A DNA stretch of 64,000 nucleotides from the NCBI RefSeq assembly GCF_000936425.1, contig NZ_AVFK01000001.1:496001-560000 (forward strand), given 5' to 3'. Of the stretch, positions 1 through 8,789 are shown in pieces; position 1 is the first letter of the stretch, and each line of letters begins with the position of its first letter. Made by a program: the position numbers and the translations under genes. The stretch comes from Skermanella aerolata KACC 11604. GTDB lineage: Bacteria > Pseudomonadota > Alphaproteobacteria > Azospirillales > Azospirillaceae. The notes beneath the pieces were generated by a model. That model worked only from the letters and a program-made list of their open reading frames with translations, was not told the origin of the DNA and did no database searches.

Positions 1-102
1 TGTTACCCGCGCGTCGAAACGCCCGCCAAGCCGCAAGGCGACTTCGACAGGTTCGATGGAACCGTACGGCCGGACATGTACGAGAATGTCTTGGTAGGTC
101 AT
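1..102 (-). CDS. Universal-stress-like protein, N-terminal fragment (cut by window edge)
   Basis: The first 34 codons of a minus-strand gene run off the left edge. The start ATG is at 102-100 and is preceded by GAGGGAGTGGCGGCG, a usable ribosome binding site. The peptide begins MTYQDILVHVRPYGSIEPVE, which resembles the first beta strand of UspA-type proteins (usually MxxKDILVHLD), where the conserved Asp follows the strand. Only the N-terminus is visible, so the family call is by resemblance. It is divergent from the sugar transporter operon. Confidence 0.5.
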   Translation of the reverse strand, partial: MTYQDILVHVRPYGSIEPVEVALRLGGRFDARVT

Positions 103-336
103 CGCCGCCACTCCCTCTCGAATTTTTAGTTTTGAATCGCGACGCTTCGCGATCTGGATGACCGATGGTCTGCCCGCATACTTCGTTATGCATTGACCTG
201 GATCATGTATTTGTCCCTCGACCAAAGAATTGGTCAGGGGAACAATCCAATGCGCAATCGCCAGCGTGTTCGGCCTCGGTTACCATGACACGGTAAGACG
301 CAAAACAAGAACAGTTCAAACGGGAGGAATCGAGCC
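103..336. other. Divergent intergenic region with promoter(s) for the sugar operon
   Basis: No gene is visible in these 234 bases between the divergent stress-like gene and rhaS. The region is lower in GC than its flanks. It contains a strong dyad at 215-240 (listed separately) and an FNR-like half-symmetric site TTGAC-N4-ATCAT at 193-206. AGGA at 324-327 serves as the rhaS ribosome binding site. Confidence 0.5.
215..240. promoter_or_regulatory. Dyad-symmetric candidate operator upstream of rhaS
   Basis: An inverted repeat has perfect inner arms GACCAA and TTGGTC separated by AGAA (220-235). It extends to 11-base arms, CCCTCGACCAA and TTGGTCAGGGG, with two mismatches. It lies about 100 bases upstream of the rhaS start, a position expected of a repressor or activator site. 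No regulator gene is adjacent in the window, so the binding protein is unknown. Confidence 0.4.
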
Positions 337-1359
337 ATGAGGAGACTGTCATCGGCTGTCTTCAGGGTAGCCGCGGCCTTTCTGGTCGCGACGATTACTG
401 TGTGCGGCGCAGCATCAATTTCGCAGGCGCAAGATAAGGTCCGTATCGCCTTCCTGGTCAAGAACCTCGGCAACCGCTTCTTCGACGCGGTGCGCGACGG
501 CGGGACGGAAGCGGCCAAGGAACTGGGCAACGTCGAGATCATCTATGTCGGCCCGACCTCCGCCACCGCCGAGGGGCAGATCGAGATCATCAACTCCCTG
601 ATGGCGCAGCGGGTCAACGCCATCGCCATCTCCGCCAACGACACCAACGCCCTGATTCCCGCCACCAAGCGGGCGATGGACCGGGGCATCAAGGTCGTCT
701 CCTTCGACAGCGCGATCGCGTCCGAAGGCCGCATCATCCAGGTCGATCCGTCCGAGACCAAGCTGATCGGCGCCAAGCAGGTCCAGATGATGGCCGACGC
801 CATGGGCGGGGAGGGCGAGTTCGCCATCCTCAGCGCTGCATCCACCATGACGAACCAGAACAACTGGATCGCCGCCATGAAAGAGGAACTGAAGGACCCG
901 AAATACGCCAAGATGAAGCTGGTCACCACCGCCTATGGCGACGACCAGTCGGACAAGAGCTACCGCGAGACTTTGGGCCTGTTCAAATCCTACCCAAACC
1001 TCAAGGGCATCATCTCGCCGACCTCCATCGGCATCGTTGCCGCCGCCAAGGCCGTGACCGACCAAAACCTCGTCGGCAAGGTGTACGTAACGGGCTTGGG
1101 CCTGCCGTCGGAAATGAAGGCCGCCGTCGAGGCCGGGGCCACCAAGTCCTTCGCGATCTGGAACCCGATCGACCTTGGCTACACCACGACGCAGATCGCC
1201 TACAACCTGATCAAGGGCACCGTGAAGGGCGTTCCCGGCGATGAAGTTCCAGCCGGACGCATGGGCAAGGTCAAGGTCGGTCCCGACGGCGTCGTCGTCA
1301 TGGCCGAGCCCTTCACCTTCGACAAGTCGAACGTCGCCGAATACGCCAAGGTGTTCTAA
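337..1359 (+). CDS. rhaS: Sugar ABC transporter substrate-binding protein, rhamnose type
   Basis: A periplasmic sugar-binding protein of 340 residues, with a cleavable signal peptide ending near ISQAQ (residues 1-32) and a type I periplasmic-binding fold. Stretches such as VRIAFLVKNLGNRFFDA, YVGPTSATAEGQIE, ISANDTNAL and ATKSFAIWNPIDLGY match what I recall of RhaS from rhizobial rhaSTPQ systems, where it delivers L-rhamnose. The start is fixed by GGGAGGAATC eight bases upstream. It is followed after three bases by its ATPase, then two permeases, in one operon. The exact sugar is inferred from family resemblance; a related 6-deoxy sugar such as L-fucose is the main alternative. Confidence 0.8.
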   Translation: MRRLSSAVFRVAAAFLVATITVCGAASISQAQDKVRIAFLVKNLGNRFFDAVRDGGTEAAKELGNVEIIYVGPTSATAEGQIEIINSLMAQRVNAIAISANDTNALIPATKRAMDRGIKVVSFDSAIASEGRIIQVDPSETKLIGAKQVQMMADAMGGEGEFAILSAASTMTNQNNWIAAMKEELKDPKYAKMKLVTTAYGDDQSDKSYRETLGLFKSYPNLKGIISPTSIGIVAAAKAVTDQNLVGKVYVTGLGLPSEMKAAVEAGATKSFAIWNPIDLGYTTTQIAYNLIKGTVKGVPGDEVPAGRMGKVKVGPDGVVVMAEPFTFDKSNVAEYAKVF

Positions 1360-1362
1360 AGC

Positions 1363-2859
1363 ATGGAGATCCTCGCGCTGTCCGGGGTTTCCAAAAGCTT
1401 CCCCGGCGTCAAGGCGCTCGACGACGTCCGGCTCAGCCTGCGGGCCGGAGAAGTCATGGCGCTGGTTGGAGAGAACGGCGCCGGCAAGTCCACCCTCGTC
1501 AAGATCCTGACCGGGATCGAAAAGCCGGACGCCGGGGAGATCCTGATCGACGGCGCTCCGGTCGATTTCGGCTCGCCCTTTGACGCATGGCGGGCCGGGA
1601 TCACCGCTATCCACCAGGAAACCGTGATGTTCGACGACCTGACCGTCGCCGAGAACATTCACATGGGCCATCACCCCACGCTGGGGCGCGGCCCTTTCCG
1701 GCGGTTCGTGGACTGGCGGGCCATGAGGGCGCACACGAGCGCCGTCCTGGCTCGGCTGGAGGTCAACATCTCGCCCGATACCGTGCTCCGCGAACTGACA
1801 GTGGCGCAGAAGCACATCGTCGGCATCGCCAAGGCGCTGTCGCACGATTCGCGCATCGTCATCATGGACGAGCCGACGGCCGCCCTGTCCCAGCACGAGA
1901 TCGGCGAGCTTTACAAGATCGTCGCCCAGCTCAAGGCGGCTGGTAAGGCTGTTCTCTTCATCAGCCACAAGTTCGACGAGCTCTTCGCCATCGCCGACCG
2001 CTGGACCGTGCTGCGCGACGGCCGCTTCATCGGAGCGGGCACGATCGGCGACGTCACGCGCGACGAATTGGTGACGATGATGGTCGGGCGCAGGCTGGAC
2101 CAGGTGTTCCCCAAGGTCACCGTCCCCATAGGGGAAACAGTTCTTGAAGTCGAAGACCTATCCCACCCGACCGAGTTCGACGGCATCAGCTTCAAGCTTG
2201 GCAGGGGCGAGATCCTGGGCTTCTACGGGCTGGTCGGCGCCGGGCGGAGCGAGGCGATGCAGGCCCTGTTCGGCATCACCCGCCCCAGTCGGGGTCGGGT
2301 CAGGATCGCAGGGCGGGAGATCACCGTCCGAAACCCCTCGGACGCGATCCGCGCCGGCATCGCCTATGTGCCGGAAGACCGGCAGATCCAGGGCGCCATC
2401 CTGCCCATGAGCATCACCGAGAACATCACGCTGCCGATGGTCGACCGCGTCAACGGCGGTCCCGTGCTGCGGCCGAAGCGGGAACGGGCATTGGCCCGCC
2501 GCTTCGGCGAGCGGTTGGCAGTCAAGGCGACCCACTGGGACCAGCCGGTCGCCAACCTGTCCGGCGGCAACCAGCAGAAGGTGCTGATCGCCAAATGGCT
2601 GGCGACCGACCCGGCGGTCATCATCCTGGACGAGCCGACCAAGGGGATCGACGTCGGCTCCAAGGCCGCCGTCCACGAGTTCATGGGTGAACTGGTGAAG
2701 AGCGGTCTGGCGGTGATCCTTGTATCGTCGGAACTGCCGGAGATCCTGGGGATGTCCGACAACATCATCGTTATGCATGAAGGCCGCATCCGCCGGCGCT
2801 TCCGACGGGCCGAAGCAACGGCGGAAGCCGTCGTCACCGCCGCCACGGGAGGGGCCTGA
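1363..2859 (+). CDS. rhaT: Sugar ABC transporter ATP-binding protein (double ATPase)
   Basis: Energises sugar import. At 498 residues it has the tandem two-ATPase layout of the carbohydrate uptake family CUT2 (RbsA/XylG/RhaT). The first half has Walker A GENGAGKST (residues 36-44), a degenerate signature (LTVAQKH) and Walker B IVIMDEPTAAL. The second half has GLVGAGRSE in place of a normal Walker A, as usual in CUT2, then LSGGNQQKV and VIILDEPTKGIDVGSK. It starts three bases after the rhaS stop and ends four bases before rhaP, so translation is probably coupled. Confidence 0.85.
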   Translation: MEILALSGVSKSFPGVKALDDVRLSLRAGEVMALVGENGAGKSTLVKILTGIEKPDAGEILIDGAPVDFGSPFDAWRAGITAIHQETVMFDDLTVAENIHMGHHPTLGRGPFRRFVDWRAMRAHTSAVLARLEVNISPDTVLRELTVAQKHIVGIAKALSHDSRIVIMDEPTAALSQHEIGELYKIVAQLKAAGKAVLFISHKFDELFAIADRWTVLRDGRFIGAGTIGDVTRDELVTMMVGRRLDQVFPKVTVPIGETVLEVEDLSHPTEFDGISFKLGRGEILGFYGLVGAGRSEAMQALFGITRPSRGRVRIAGREITVRNPSDAIRAGIAYVPEDRQIQGAILPMSITENITLPMVDRVNGGPVLRPKRERALARRFGERLAVKATHWDQPVANLSGGNQQKVLIAKWLATDPAVIILDEPTKGIDVGSKAAVHEFMGELVKSGLAVILVSSELPEILGMSDNIIVMHEGRIRRRFRRAEATAEAVVTAATGGA

Positions 2860-2863
2860 CTTT

Positions 2864-3886
2864 ATGGACCTGACCGCTCTGGCACGCCGCCGCGAGGTCG
2901 TGCTGCTTGTCCTGATCGCTTTGCTGCTGGCGGCGGTCGGGGCGCGGGCTCCCGTCTTCCTCACTCCCGCCAGCCTGGGCGACGTGCTGACCGACACCGC
3001 CATCCTGCTGATGCTGGCCTGCGGCCAGATGGCGGTGATCCTGACGCGGGGCATCGACCTGTCGGTGGCAAGCAACATGGCGTTCACCGGCATGTGTACC
3101 GCCCTGCTGTCGAAGTACCATCCGGAACTGCCCATCGCCGTAACCCTGGCGCTGGCTCCGCTGATCGGCTTCTGCCTGGGCGCCGTCAACGGCGCGCTGA
3201 TAGCCTGGGTCAAGATCCCGCCCATCGTCGTGACGCTGGGCACGCTGAGCGCCTATCGCGGCATGATCTTCATCCTGAGCGGCGGCGCCTCCGTCGTGAC
3301 GCACGAGTTCAGCCGGCCCTACCTGGACTTCCCGCGCCAGAGCCTGTTCGGTGTCTCGGCCCTGCTCTGGATCGCGTTGGTGGTCTGCGCCGGGATGGCA
3401 GTGTTCCTGAACTTTAGCCGGACCGGACGGTCGCTCTATGCGGTCGGCGGCAACCCGCTGGCGGCCCGCTATGTCGGCATCGGGATCGAGCGCTGCCAGT
3501 TCCTGGTCTACTGCCTGTCCGGGGCCATCGCCGGGCTGTGCGGCTACCTCTGGGTTTCCCGCTACGCCATCGCCTTCACCGAAGTGGCATTCGGCTACGA
3601 ACTGACGGTGATCGCCGCCTGCGTGATCGGCGGCGTCAGCGTCGCGGGCGGCATCGGGTCGGTGTCCGGCTGCCTGCTGGGCGGGCTGTTCCTGGGGATC
3701 ATCGGCAATGCGCTGCCGGTCATCCAGGTCTCGCCGTTCTGGCAGATGGCGATTTCCGGCTTCGTCATCCTGTGCGCCGTCATCGTCAATTCCCGTAGCG
3801 AAGCCCGCAAGGGCAAGCTGATCCTACGCGAAACCGAGCCGCCGGTTCCCGCACCCCTTCAAGTCCGTCCGGAGACACCTTCATGA
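2864..3886 (+). CDS. rhaP: Sugar ABC transporter permease 1
   Basis: An inner-membrane permease of 340 residues with many hydrophobic segments, in the RbsC/XylH/RhaP family. Visible family features are GQMAVILTRGIDLSVAS (about residues 60-76) and GGVSVAGGIGSVSGCLLGG near the C-terminus. An upstream extension in the same frame (from 2720) overlaps rhaT and is hydrophilic, so I place the start at the ATG at 2864, preceded by GGGAGGGG. The last four bases overlap the next permease start (ATGA), which shows translational coupling. Confidence 0.8.
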   Translation: MDLTALARRREVVLLVLIALLLAAVGARAPVFLTPASLGDVLTDTAILLMLACGQMAVILTRGIDLSVASNMAFTGMCTALLSKYHPELPIAVTLALAPLIGFCLGAVNGALIAWVKIPPIVVTLGTLSAYRGMIFILSGGASVVTHEFSRPYLDFPRQSLFGVSALLWIALVVCAGMAVFLNFSRTGRSLYAVGGNPLAARYVGIGIERCQFLVYCLSGAIAGLCGYLWVSRYAIAFTEVAFGYELTVIAACVIGGVSVAGGIGSVSGCLLGGLFLGIIGNALPVIQVSPFWQMAISGFVILCAVIVNSRSEARKGKLILRETEPPVPAPLQVRPETPS

Positions 3887-4869
3887 CGTCACTTCGCTAC
3901 GAGGTCGCCGACCGCCGCAAGGCGGCCGCCGCCGATTTCTGGCTCCGCTGGGAAGTGCTGCTGCTGGTGCTCTTGGGCATCGTGATGCTGGTGAACAGCC
4001 GGCTGTCACCGTGGTTTCTCGACTACTACAACCTGCTGGATTCGACCTTCAACTTCAGTGAGAAGGCGATCATGGCCCTGTCCATGACGCTGATCATCGT
4101 GACGCGGGACATCGACCTGTCGGTCGCCTCGATCATCGCGTTGGCGTCCGTGTTCATGGGGCTGGCGGCCCAGGCGGGTGCGGGAGTGCCGCTGCTGGTG
4201 CTGATCGGGCTCGCGACCGGGTTGCTGGCGGGCTTCGCCAACGGTGCGATCATCACCCGGTTCCAGATCCCCGCCATCGTCGTGACCATCGGCACCATGT
4301 CGCTGTTCCGGGGCATCGCCTATGTCGTGCTCGGAGACACCGCGATTACGTCGTACCCGGCCGGGTTCTCCTGGTTCGGACAGAGCTATCTGGTGTGGTC
4401 GATCCCGTTCGAGTTCGTCTTGTTCCTGGTGCTCGCCGCCGTATTCGGCTTCGTGCTGCACTTCACGACGACGGGCCGGCGGATCTACGCCATCGGCAAC
4501 AACCCGGTCGCGGCGCGCTTCTCCGGCATTCCCGTGGACCGCTACCGGCTGGTGCTGTTCACCCTCAACGGCCTGATGGCGGGCTTGGCCGCCGTGCTGC
4601 TGACGTCGAGGATCGGCAGCACGCGACCGAACATCGCGGCGGGTTGGGAATTGGAAGTGATAACCATGGTGGTGCTCGGCGGCGTCAGCATCATGGGCGG
4701 TTCCGGCACGATCTCCGGCGTCTTCATTGCCGTGTTCGTGCTGGGGATGATGACGTTCGGCCTGTCGCTGATGAACGTGCCCGGCATCGTGATGAGCGTT
4801 TTCGTCGGCGTATTGCTGATCGCCTCGATCGCGGTGCCGATCCTGATCCGCCGGATGCTGCGGCGATAA
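3883..4869 (+). CDS. rhaQ: Sugar ABC transporter permease 2
   Basis: The second permease of the importer, 328 residues with multiple membrane spans. It carries the family stretches SMTLIIVTRDIDLSVASI and MVVLGGVSIMGGSGTISGVF, parallel to those in permease 1, so the two form a heterodimeric channel as in RhaPQ. The start overlaps the rhaP stop by four bases. It is followed 27 bases later by an aldo/keto reductase with its own ribosome binding site. Confidence 0.8.
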   Translation: MTSLRYEVADRRKAAAADFWLRWEVLLLVLLGIVMLVNSRLSPWFLDYYNLLDSTFNFSEKAIMALSMTLIIVTRDIDLSVASIIALASVFMGLAAQAGAGVPLLVLIGLATGLLAGFANGAIITRFQIPAIVVTIGTMSLFRGIAYVVLGDTAITSYPAGFSWFGQSYLVWSIPFEFVLFLVLAAVFGFVLHFTTTGRRIYAIGNNPVAARFSGIPVDRYRLVLFTLNGLMAGLAAVLLTSRIGSTRPNIAAGWELEVITMVVLGGVSIMGGSGTISGVFIAVFVLGMMTFGLSLMNVPGIVMSVFVGVLLIASIAVPILIRRMLRR

Positions 4870-4896
4870 CCATAAGAAACGAGAGAGGTTAGCATC

Positions 4897-5943
4897 ATGA
4901 ACCCGATTGCAAAGCGGCGGCTGGGCCGCACCGATGTCCACGTGACCCAGTTCGGCTTCGGCGCCGCCCCGCTGGGCGACCTGTTCACGCGGGTCCCCGA
5001 CGAGCAGGCCATGGCCGTGCAGCAGGCGGCCTGGGACGCGGGCGTCCGCTACTTCGACACGGCGCCTTGGTACGGCAGGGGCCAGAGCGAACATAGGACC
5101 GGGCGGTTCCTCTACACCAAGCCGCGTGACGAGTTCGTGCTGTCCACCAAGGTCGGCAGGGTCCTGAAGGCGCCGCGCCGGGCAGGCGCGTTCGACACCG
5201 GCTTCTGGGCGGGCGGGCTCTATTTCGACCATGTGTTCGACTACAGCTACGACGGCGTCATGCGCTCGTTCGAGGACAGCCTGCAACGCCTGGGGATGAA
5301 CCGGATCGACCTCGCCATCATCCACGACCTGGACTTCCGCCACCATATCCATGCCGAGAAGGTATCCGCCTACATGGCGCAACTCGCCACCGGCGGTTGG
5401 CGGGCGCTGGAGGAGTTGCGGGACGCCGGTGTGATCAGGGGCATCGGTTGCGGCATCAACGAACTGGGTATGATCCCCCGGTTCCTCGACCTGTTCGACC
5501 TCGACTTCTTCCTGATAGCGTTGCGCTATACCCTGGCCGAACAGGACACGCTGACCCGCGAGCTGCCCTATTGCAGCGAGCGCAATGTCGGCGTCGTGAT
5601 CGGCGGCGTCTTCAATTCAGGCATCCTCGCGAGCGGAGCGGTTCCCGGCGCCAAATACAATTACGAGGACGCGACTCCGGAGCAGATGGAATTGGTCCGC
5701 CGGCTGGATACCGTCTGCCGCCGCCATGGCGTGACGATGGCCGCCGCGGCGCTCCAATTTCCTCTGGGGCACGATTGCGTCGCGTCAGTGATCCCCGGTG
5801 CCGTGGCGCCCGAGCAGATAGCCGCCAACCTCCGGCACTTCAGCCACCCTATTCCGGACGACTTGTGGGCTGAGCTGAAACACGAGAAGCTGCTGCGCGA
5901 GGATGCGCCGCTTCGGTTCTCGGACGGTAGTCATCCGGGTTGA
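4897..5943 (+). CDS. Aldo/keto reductase, sugar-dehydrogenase-like
   Basis: An NAD(P)-dependent oxidoreductase of 348 residues with the aldo/keto reductase barrel. Near the N-terminus are RRLGRTDVHVTQFGFGAAPLG and the catalytic Asp-Tyr motif GVRYFDTAPWYGRGQSE; the Lys (LSTKVGR) and His (AIIHDLD) of the catalytic tetrad are also present. The closest family I recognise contains D-threo-aldose/L-fucose dehydrogenase and pyridoxal 4-dehydrogenase. The start has GAGAGAGG upstream. As last gene of the sugar importer operon it probably oxidises the imported aldose to a lactone, which would fit an oxidative route for a deoxy-sugar. The substrate is inference. Confidence 0.75.
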   Translation: MNPIAKRRLGRTDVHVTQFGFGAAPLGDLFTRVPDEQAMAVQQAAWDAGVRYFDTAPWYGRGQSEHRTGRFLYTKPRDEFVLSTKVGRVLKAPRRAGAFDTGFWAGGLYFDHVFDYSYDGVMRSFEDSLQRLGMNRIDLAIIHDLDFRHHIHAEKVSAYMAQLATGGWRALEELRDAGVIRGIGCGINELGMIPRFLDLFDLDFFLIALRYTLAEQDTLTRELPYCSERNVGVVIGGVFNSGILASGAVPGAKYNYEDATPEQMELVRRLDTVCRRHGVTMAAAALQFPLGHDCVASVIPGAVAPEQIAANLRHFSHPIPDDLWAELKHEKLLREDAPLRFSDGSHPG

Positions 5944-6099
5944 ACAGCCACGGATGCAGGGCATGGGCGCGGACGCTCATCAGGTGCTGCAATGCCGTGG
6001 CGATCTGTCGAAGCCGGGTCTGCCATGGGTAATCCAAGCCTGCTCTCCTGTGCTGGGTTGCGCTTGAGAATCCATGCAAGGCACGTTCCATGATTACGA

Positions 6100-6843
6100 T
6101 CAGGCGACTGCCATCGCTGCGATCTTGTCTTCCAGCGGCAGGTTGTAGGTCACCGTCGCTCCATAGGCTCCCGGAGCCTGCGGATCGATGCGGACCTTGT
6201 CGAAGGCGAGCACCCGCGTCGCCAGGGTAAAGCCTTCCTTCAGGTCATGCGTGACCATGAAGATGCTCATTTTGTATTCAGCCCAGAGACGCAGCAGCAG
6301 CTCGTACATCTGGCTCTTGGTGCCGGCGTCGAGCGCCCCGAACGGCTCGTCCAGCAGCAGCACCTTCGGCTTCCGGATCAATGCCTGGGAGATGGCGAGC
6401 CGCTGCTGCATGCCGCCGGAAAGCTCGGCCGGGTACTTGGCGCGATGGGCGGACAGGCCGACCTCGTTTAATACCTCCTCCGCCTCCTCCTCGGCGGCGC
6501 GGCGCTTGGCGCCGAACAGCTTGCCCAGGAACGGCGACCGTTCGAACTCCCGCCCGATGATCACGTTCTGGAGCACCGTCAAGTGCGGGAAGACGGAATA
6601 GCGCTGGAACACGACGCCACGGTCCGGACCGGGCTCCGCCACCAGCGGCTTGCCGTCCAGTTCGATGGTGCCACGGGTCGGGCTTTCCTCGCCCAGCAGC
6701 ATGCGGAGGAACGTGGTCTTGCCGCAGCCCGACGGACCGACCAGCGCGCAGAACTCGCCCGACGCGATCTCCAGCGACAGGCGTTCCAGCACGACCTGAC
6801 CAGGATATTCCTTCCAGACGTTCCTGACCGATAACCGGCTCAT
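6100..6843 (-). CDS. ABC transporter ATP-binding protein of the guanidine/urea-carboxylase operon
   Basis: A 247-residue ATPase of the nitrate/sulfonate/taurine importer class. Walker A GPSGCGKTT, signature LSGGMQQR and Walker B VLLLDEPFGALD are intact, as is the switch His (MVTHD). The true start is the ATG at 6843-6841, which overlaps the permease stop (ATGA); a long upstream extension in this frame is a shadow of the permease gene. It is the last gene of the riboswitch-controlled operon. Importers of this kind commonly accompany 'urea carboxylase' genes and are predicted to carry guanidine or urea. Confidence 0.8.
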   Translation of the reverse strand: MSRLSVRNVWKEYPGQVVLERLSLEIASGEFCALVGPSGCGKTTFLRMLLGEESPTRGTIELDGKPLVAEPGPDRGVVFQRYSVFPHLTVLQNVIIGREFERSPFLGKLFGAKRRAAEEEAEEVLNEVGLSAHRAKYPAELSGGMQQRLAISQALIRKPKVLLLDEPFGALDAGTKSQMYELLLRLWAEYKMSIFMVTHDLKEGFTLATRVLAFDKVRIDPQAPGAYGATVTYNLPLEDKIAAMAVA

Positions 6844-7664
6844 GACTGTCCCTTTCCCGCCTGGAGCCAGGGGAAGAAGCGGGCATTGATCCAGCGGAGA
6901 CCCGCGTCGGACAGGAAGGCCAGCAGCGTGATCCAGGCGACGTAGGGCAGGATCACGTCCATCGCCATGTAGCGGCGGACCAGGAAGATCCTGTAGCCCA
7001 ATCCTTCCGTCGCGGCGATGGCTTCGGCGGAGATCAGGAACAGCCATGCCGGTCCCAACGACAGGCGTACCGCGTCTATCAGCCGGGGCAGCATCTGCGG
7101 CAGCACGACGCGGACCACGATCTGCCACGTCGAGGCTCCGAGAGTCTGCGCCTTGATAAGCTGCTCCCGTGGCATGTCGCCGACCTTGATCGCCAGATCG
7201 CGCACCAGGAACGGCGCCACGCCGAACACGATCAGCACCACCTTGGACAATTCGTCCAGCCCAAACACGATGAACAGGACGGGCAGCACCGCCATCGGCG
7301 GGATCATGGAGATCACGCCGATGATGGGCGACAGCCCCGCCCGGATGTACGGGATCAACCCGACCGCCACGCCTAGCACAAGCGCCAGCGCCGTCGACAC
7401 CGCCAGCCCGAGGCCCAGCCGCTCCAGGCTGGCGAGCGTGTCCACCCACATCAGGTAGTCGCCGGTCCGGGGATCGGGATTGAGCGCCAACCTCGCGATG
7501 GCGGCGACGAACGACTCGAAATGGGGCAGCAGCTTGTCGTTCGGGTTCGCCGCCAGCCGGGTCGACGAGGCGACCGCATAGGCGATGGCGGCCATCAGGA
7601 ACGGCAGCGCACCCCACAGCACGATGCCGCCCCGGCCGGGGCGCAGGTTGATGATCCGGCGCAT
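6840..7664 (-). CDS. ABC transporter permease of the guanidine/urea-carboxylase operon
   Basis: An inner-membrane permease of 274 residues with about six hydrophobic segments, of the BPD_transp_1/SsuC type. The ATPase-coupling EAA-like loop is visible around VRDLAIKVGDMPREQLIKAQTLGASTWQIVVRVVLPQMLP. It sits three bases after the binding-protein stop and overlaps the ATPase start by four bases. It presumably forms the homodimeric channel of the importer. Substrate is inferred from the operon. Confidence 0.8.
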   Translation of the reverse strand: MRRIINLRPGRGGIVLWGALPFLMAAIAYAVASSTRLAANPNDKLLPHFESFVAAIARLALNPDPRTGDYLMWVDTLASLERLGLGLAVSTALALVLGVAVGLIPYIRAGLSPIIGVISMIPPMAVLPVLFIVFGLDELSKVVLIVFGVAPFLVRDLAIKVGDMPREQLIKAQTLGASTWQIVVRVVLPQMLPRLIDAVRLSLGPAWLFLISAEAIAATEGLGYRIFLVRRYMAMDVILPYVAWITLLAFLSDAGLRWINARFFPWLQAGKGQS

Positions 7665-7667
7665 CGC

Positions 7668-8741
7668 TCAGAGCTTCCCTTCGGCGGCCATCTTCATGGT
7701 TTCGGCATCGAAGCGCAGCTTGACGTTCCCAGCGTCGCCCAGCACCGTACCGCCGGGAAACGCGATCCCAACCGCATCGACGGTCCGGGCACCTTCGCCC
7801 AGCAGCCCGTGGTCGAACGAGAAGGTGCGGACCAGATCCATGCCCTTGACCAGCTCGGGACTGGTCGCAAAGGCGACCGCCTCGGCGGGCGTATAGAACA
7901 TCTTCGTCGTGGCGAGCTGAGACTTGTAGCCTTCCAGATCGGTGCCGGACGCGGTCGCCATCGCGGTCAGCGCCTCGGTTCCCTTCGGACCGCCGTCCTT
8001 CATCAGCGCCAGCGTCTCGTACCACGCACCGACCAGCGCTTTGCCAAGATTGGGATTTTGCTTGAGGGTATCGGTATTGACGACCATCAGGTCGATGATC
8101 TCGCCGGGGACCTTGCTGCTGTCGAACACCATGGCCGCACCCTCGGCCTTACGCACTTCGCTGAGCTGCGGGTTCCAGGTCACCGTCGCAGTGACGTCAG
8201 GCGAGACGAAGGCGGAGACGATGTCGGCATCGGCAGTATTGACGACGCGGACGTCGCGCTCCGACATCCCGACGGTGTCCAGCGCACGGGCGAGCAGATA
8301 GTGGGAGACCGATAGCTCGACCAGATTGACGTTCTGGCCCTTGATGTCTTTCAGGCTCTTGCCGCCCTTTAGCACCACGCCGTCGTTGCCGTCGGAATAG
8401 TCGCCCGAGATCAGCGCCGTTGAATCCACGCCGCCGGCTGCCGGGATGGTCAGCGCGTCCATGTTGGTCATGACGCAGCCGTCGAAGGCCCCGGCTGTGT
8501 ACTGGTTGATCGATTCGACGTAGTCGTTGATCTGCACGATCTCGACCGAGATGCCGTACTTGTCGGCCCACTTCTTCATGATGCCGCTGTCGGAGGCATA
8601 GCCCCAGGGCATCCATCCCGCATAGATCGACCACGCGATCCGGAAGGATTTCTTCTCCGCCGCGATGGCGGGGGACTGTGCGGCCACAAGGGCCAGCGCC
8701 AGGGTCAGGCCGACGATCGCTCGCTTGAACAGGGTCCGCAT
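7668..8741 (-). CDS. Periplasmic substrate-binding protein, urea-carboxylase-associated importer
   Basis: A 357-residue secreted binding protein with a signal peptide ending near SPAIAAEKK (residues 1-28). It has the NMT1/SsuA-like fold, with SIYAGWMPWGYASDSGIMKKWADKYGI at the N-terminus of the mature protein. This subtype is usually annotated as 'putative urea ABC transporter substrate-binding protein' next to urea carboxylases. With a guanidine-I riboswitch governing the operon, guanidine is the more likely ligand. It starts 48 bases after the carboxylase stop, with GGAGCTTCCCGT upstream of the ATG. Confidence 0.75.
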   Translation of the reverse strand: MRTLFKRAIVGLTLALALVAAQSPAIAAEKKSFRIAWSIYAGWMPWGYASDSGIMKKWADKYGISVEIVQINDYVESINQYTAGAFDGCVMTNMDALTIPAAGGVDSTALISGDYSDGNDGVVLKGGKSLKDIKGQNVNLVELSVSHYLLARALDTVGMSERDVRVVNTADADIVSAFVSPDVTATVTWNPQLSEVRKAEGAAMVFDSSKVPGEIIDLMVVNTDTLKQNPNLGKALVGAWYETLALMKDGGPKGTEALTAMATASGTDLEGYKSQLATTKMFYTPAEAVAFATSPELVKGMDLVRTFSFDHGLLGEGARTVDAVGIAFPGGTVLGDAGNVKLRFDAETMKMAAEGKL

Positions 8742-8789
8742 ACGGGAAGCTCCTCTGGTTCTGTTGGCGTTTATGGGTGCGTTGGAAAC

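Noticed and set aside
415-1968. Long minus-strand open frame opposite rhaS-rhaT
   Set aside because: Antisense to two well-supported genes; composition is typical of a shadow frame in high-GC DNA (rich in Gly, Arg, His, Asp) with no domain.
5849-6091. 80-residue minus-strand frame downstream of the aldo/keto reductase
   Set aside because: Half overlaps the reductase, no convincing ribosome binding site, no family; 5944-6099 is better read as a convergent spacer.
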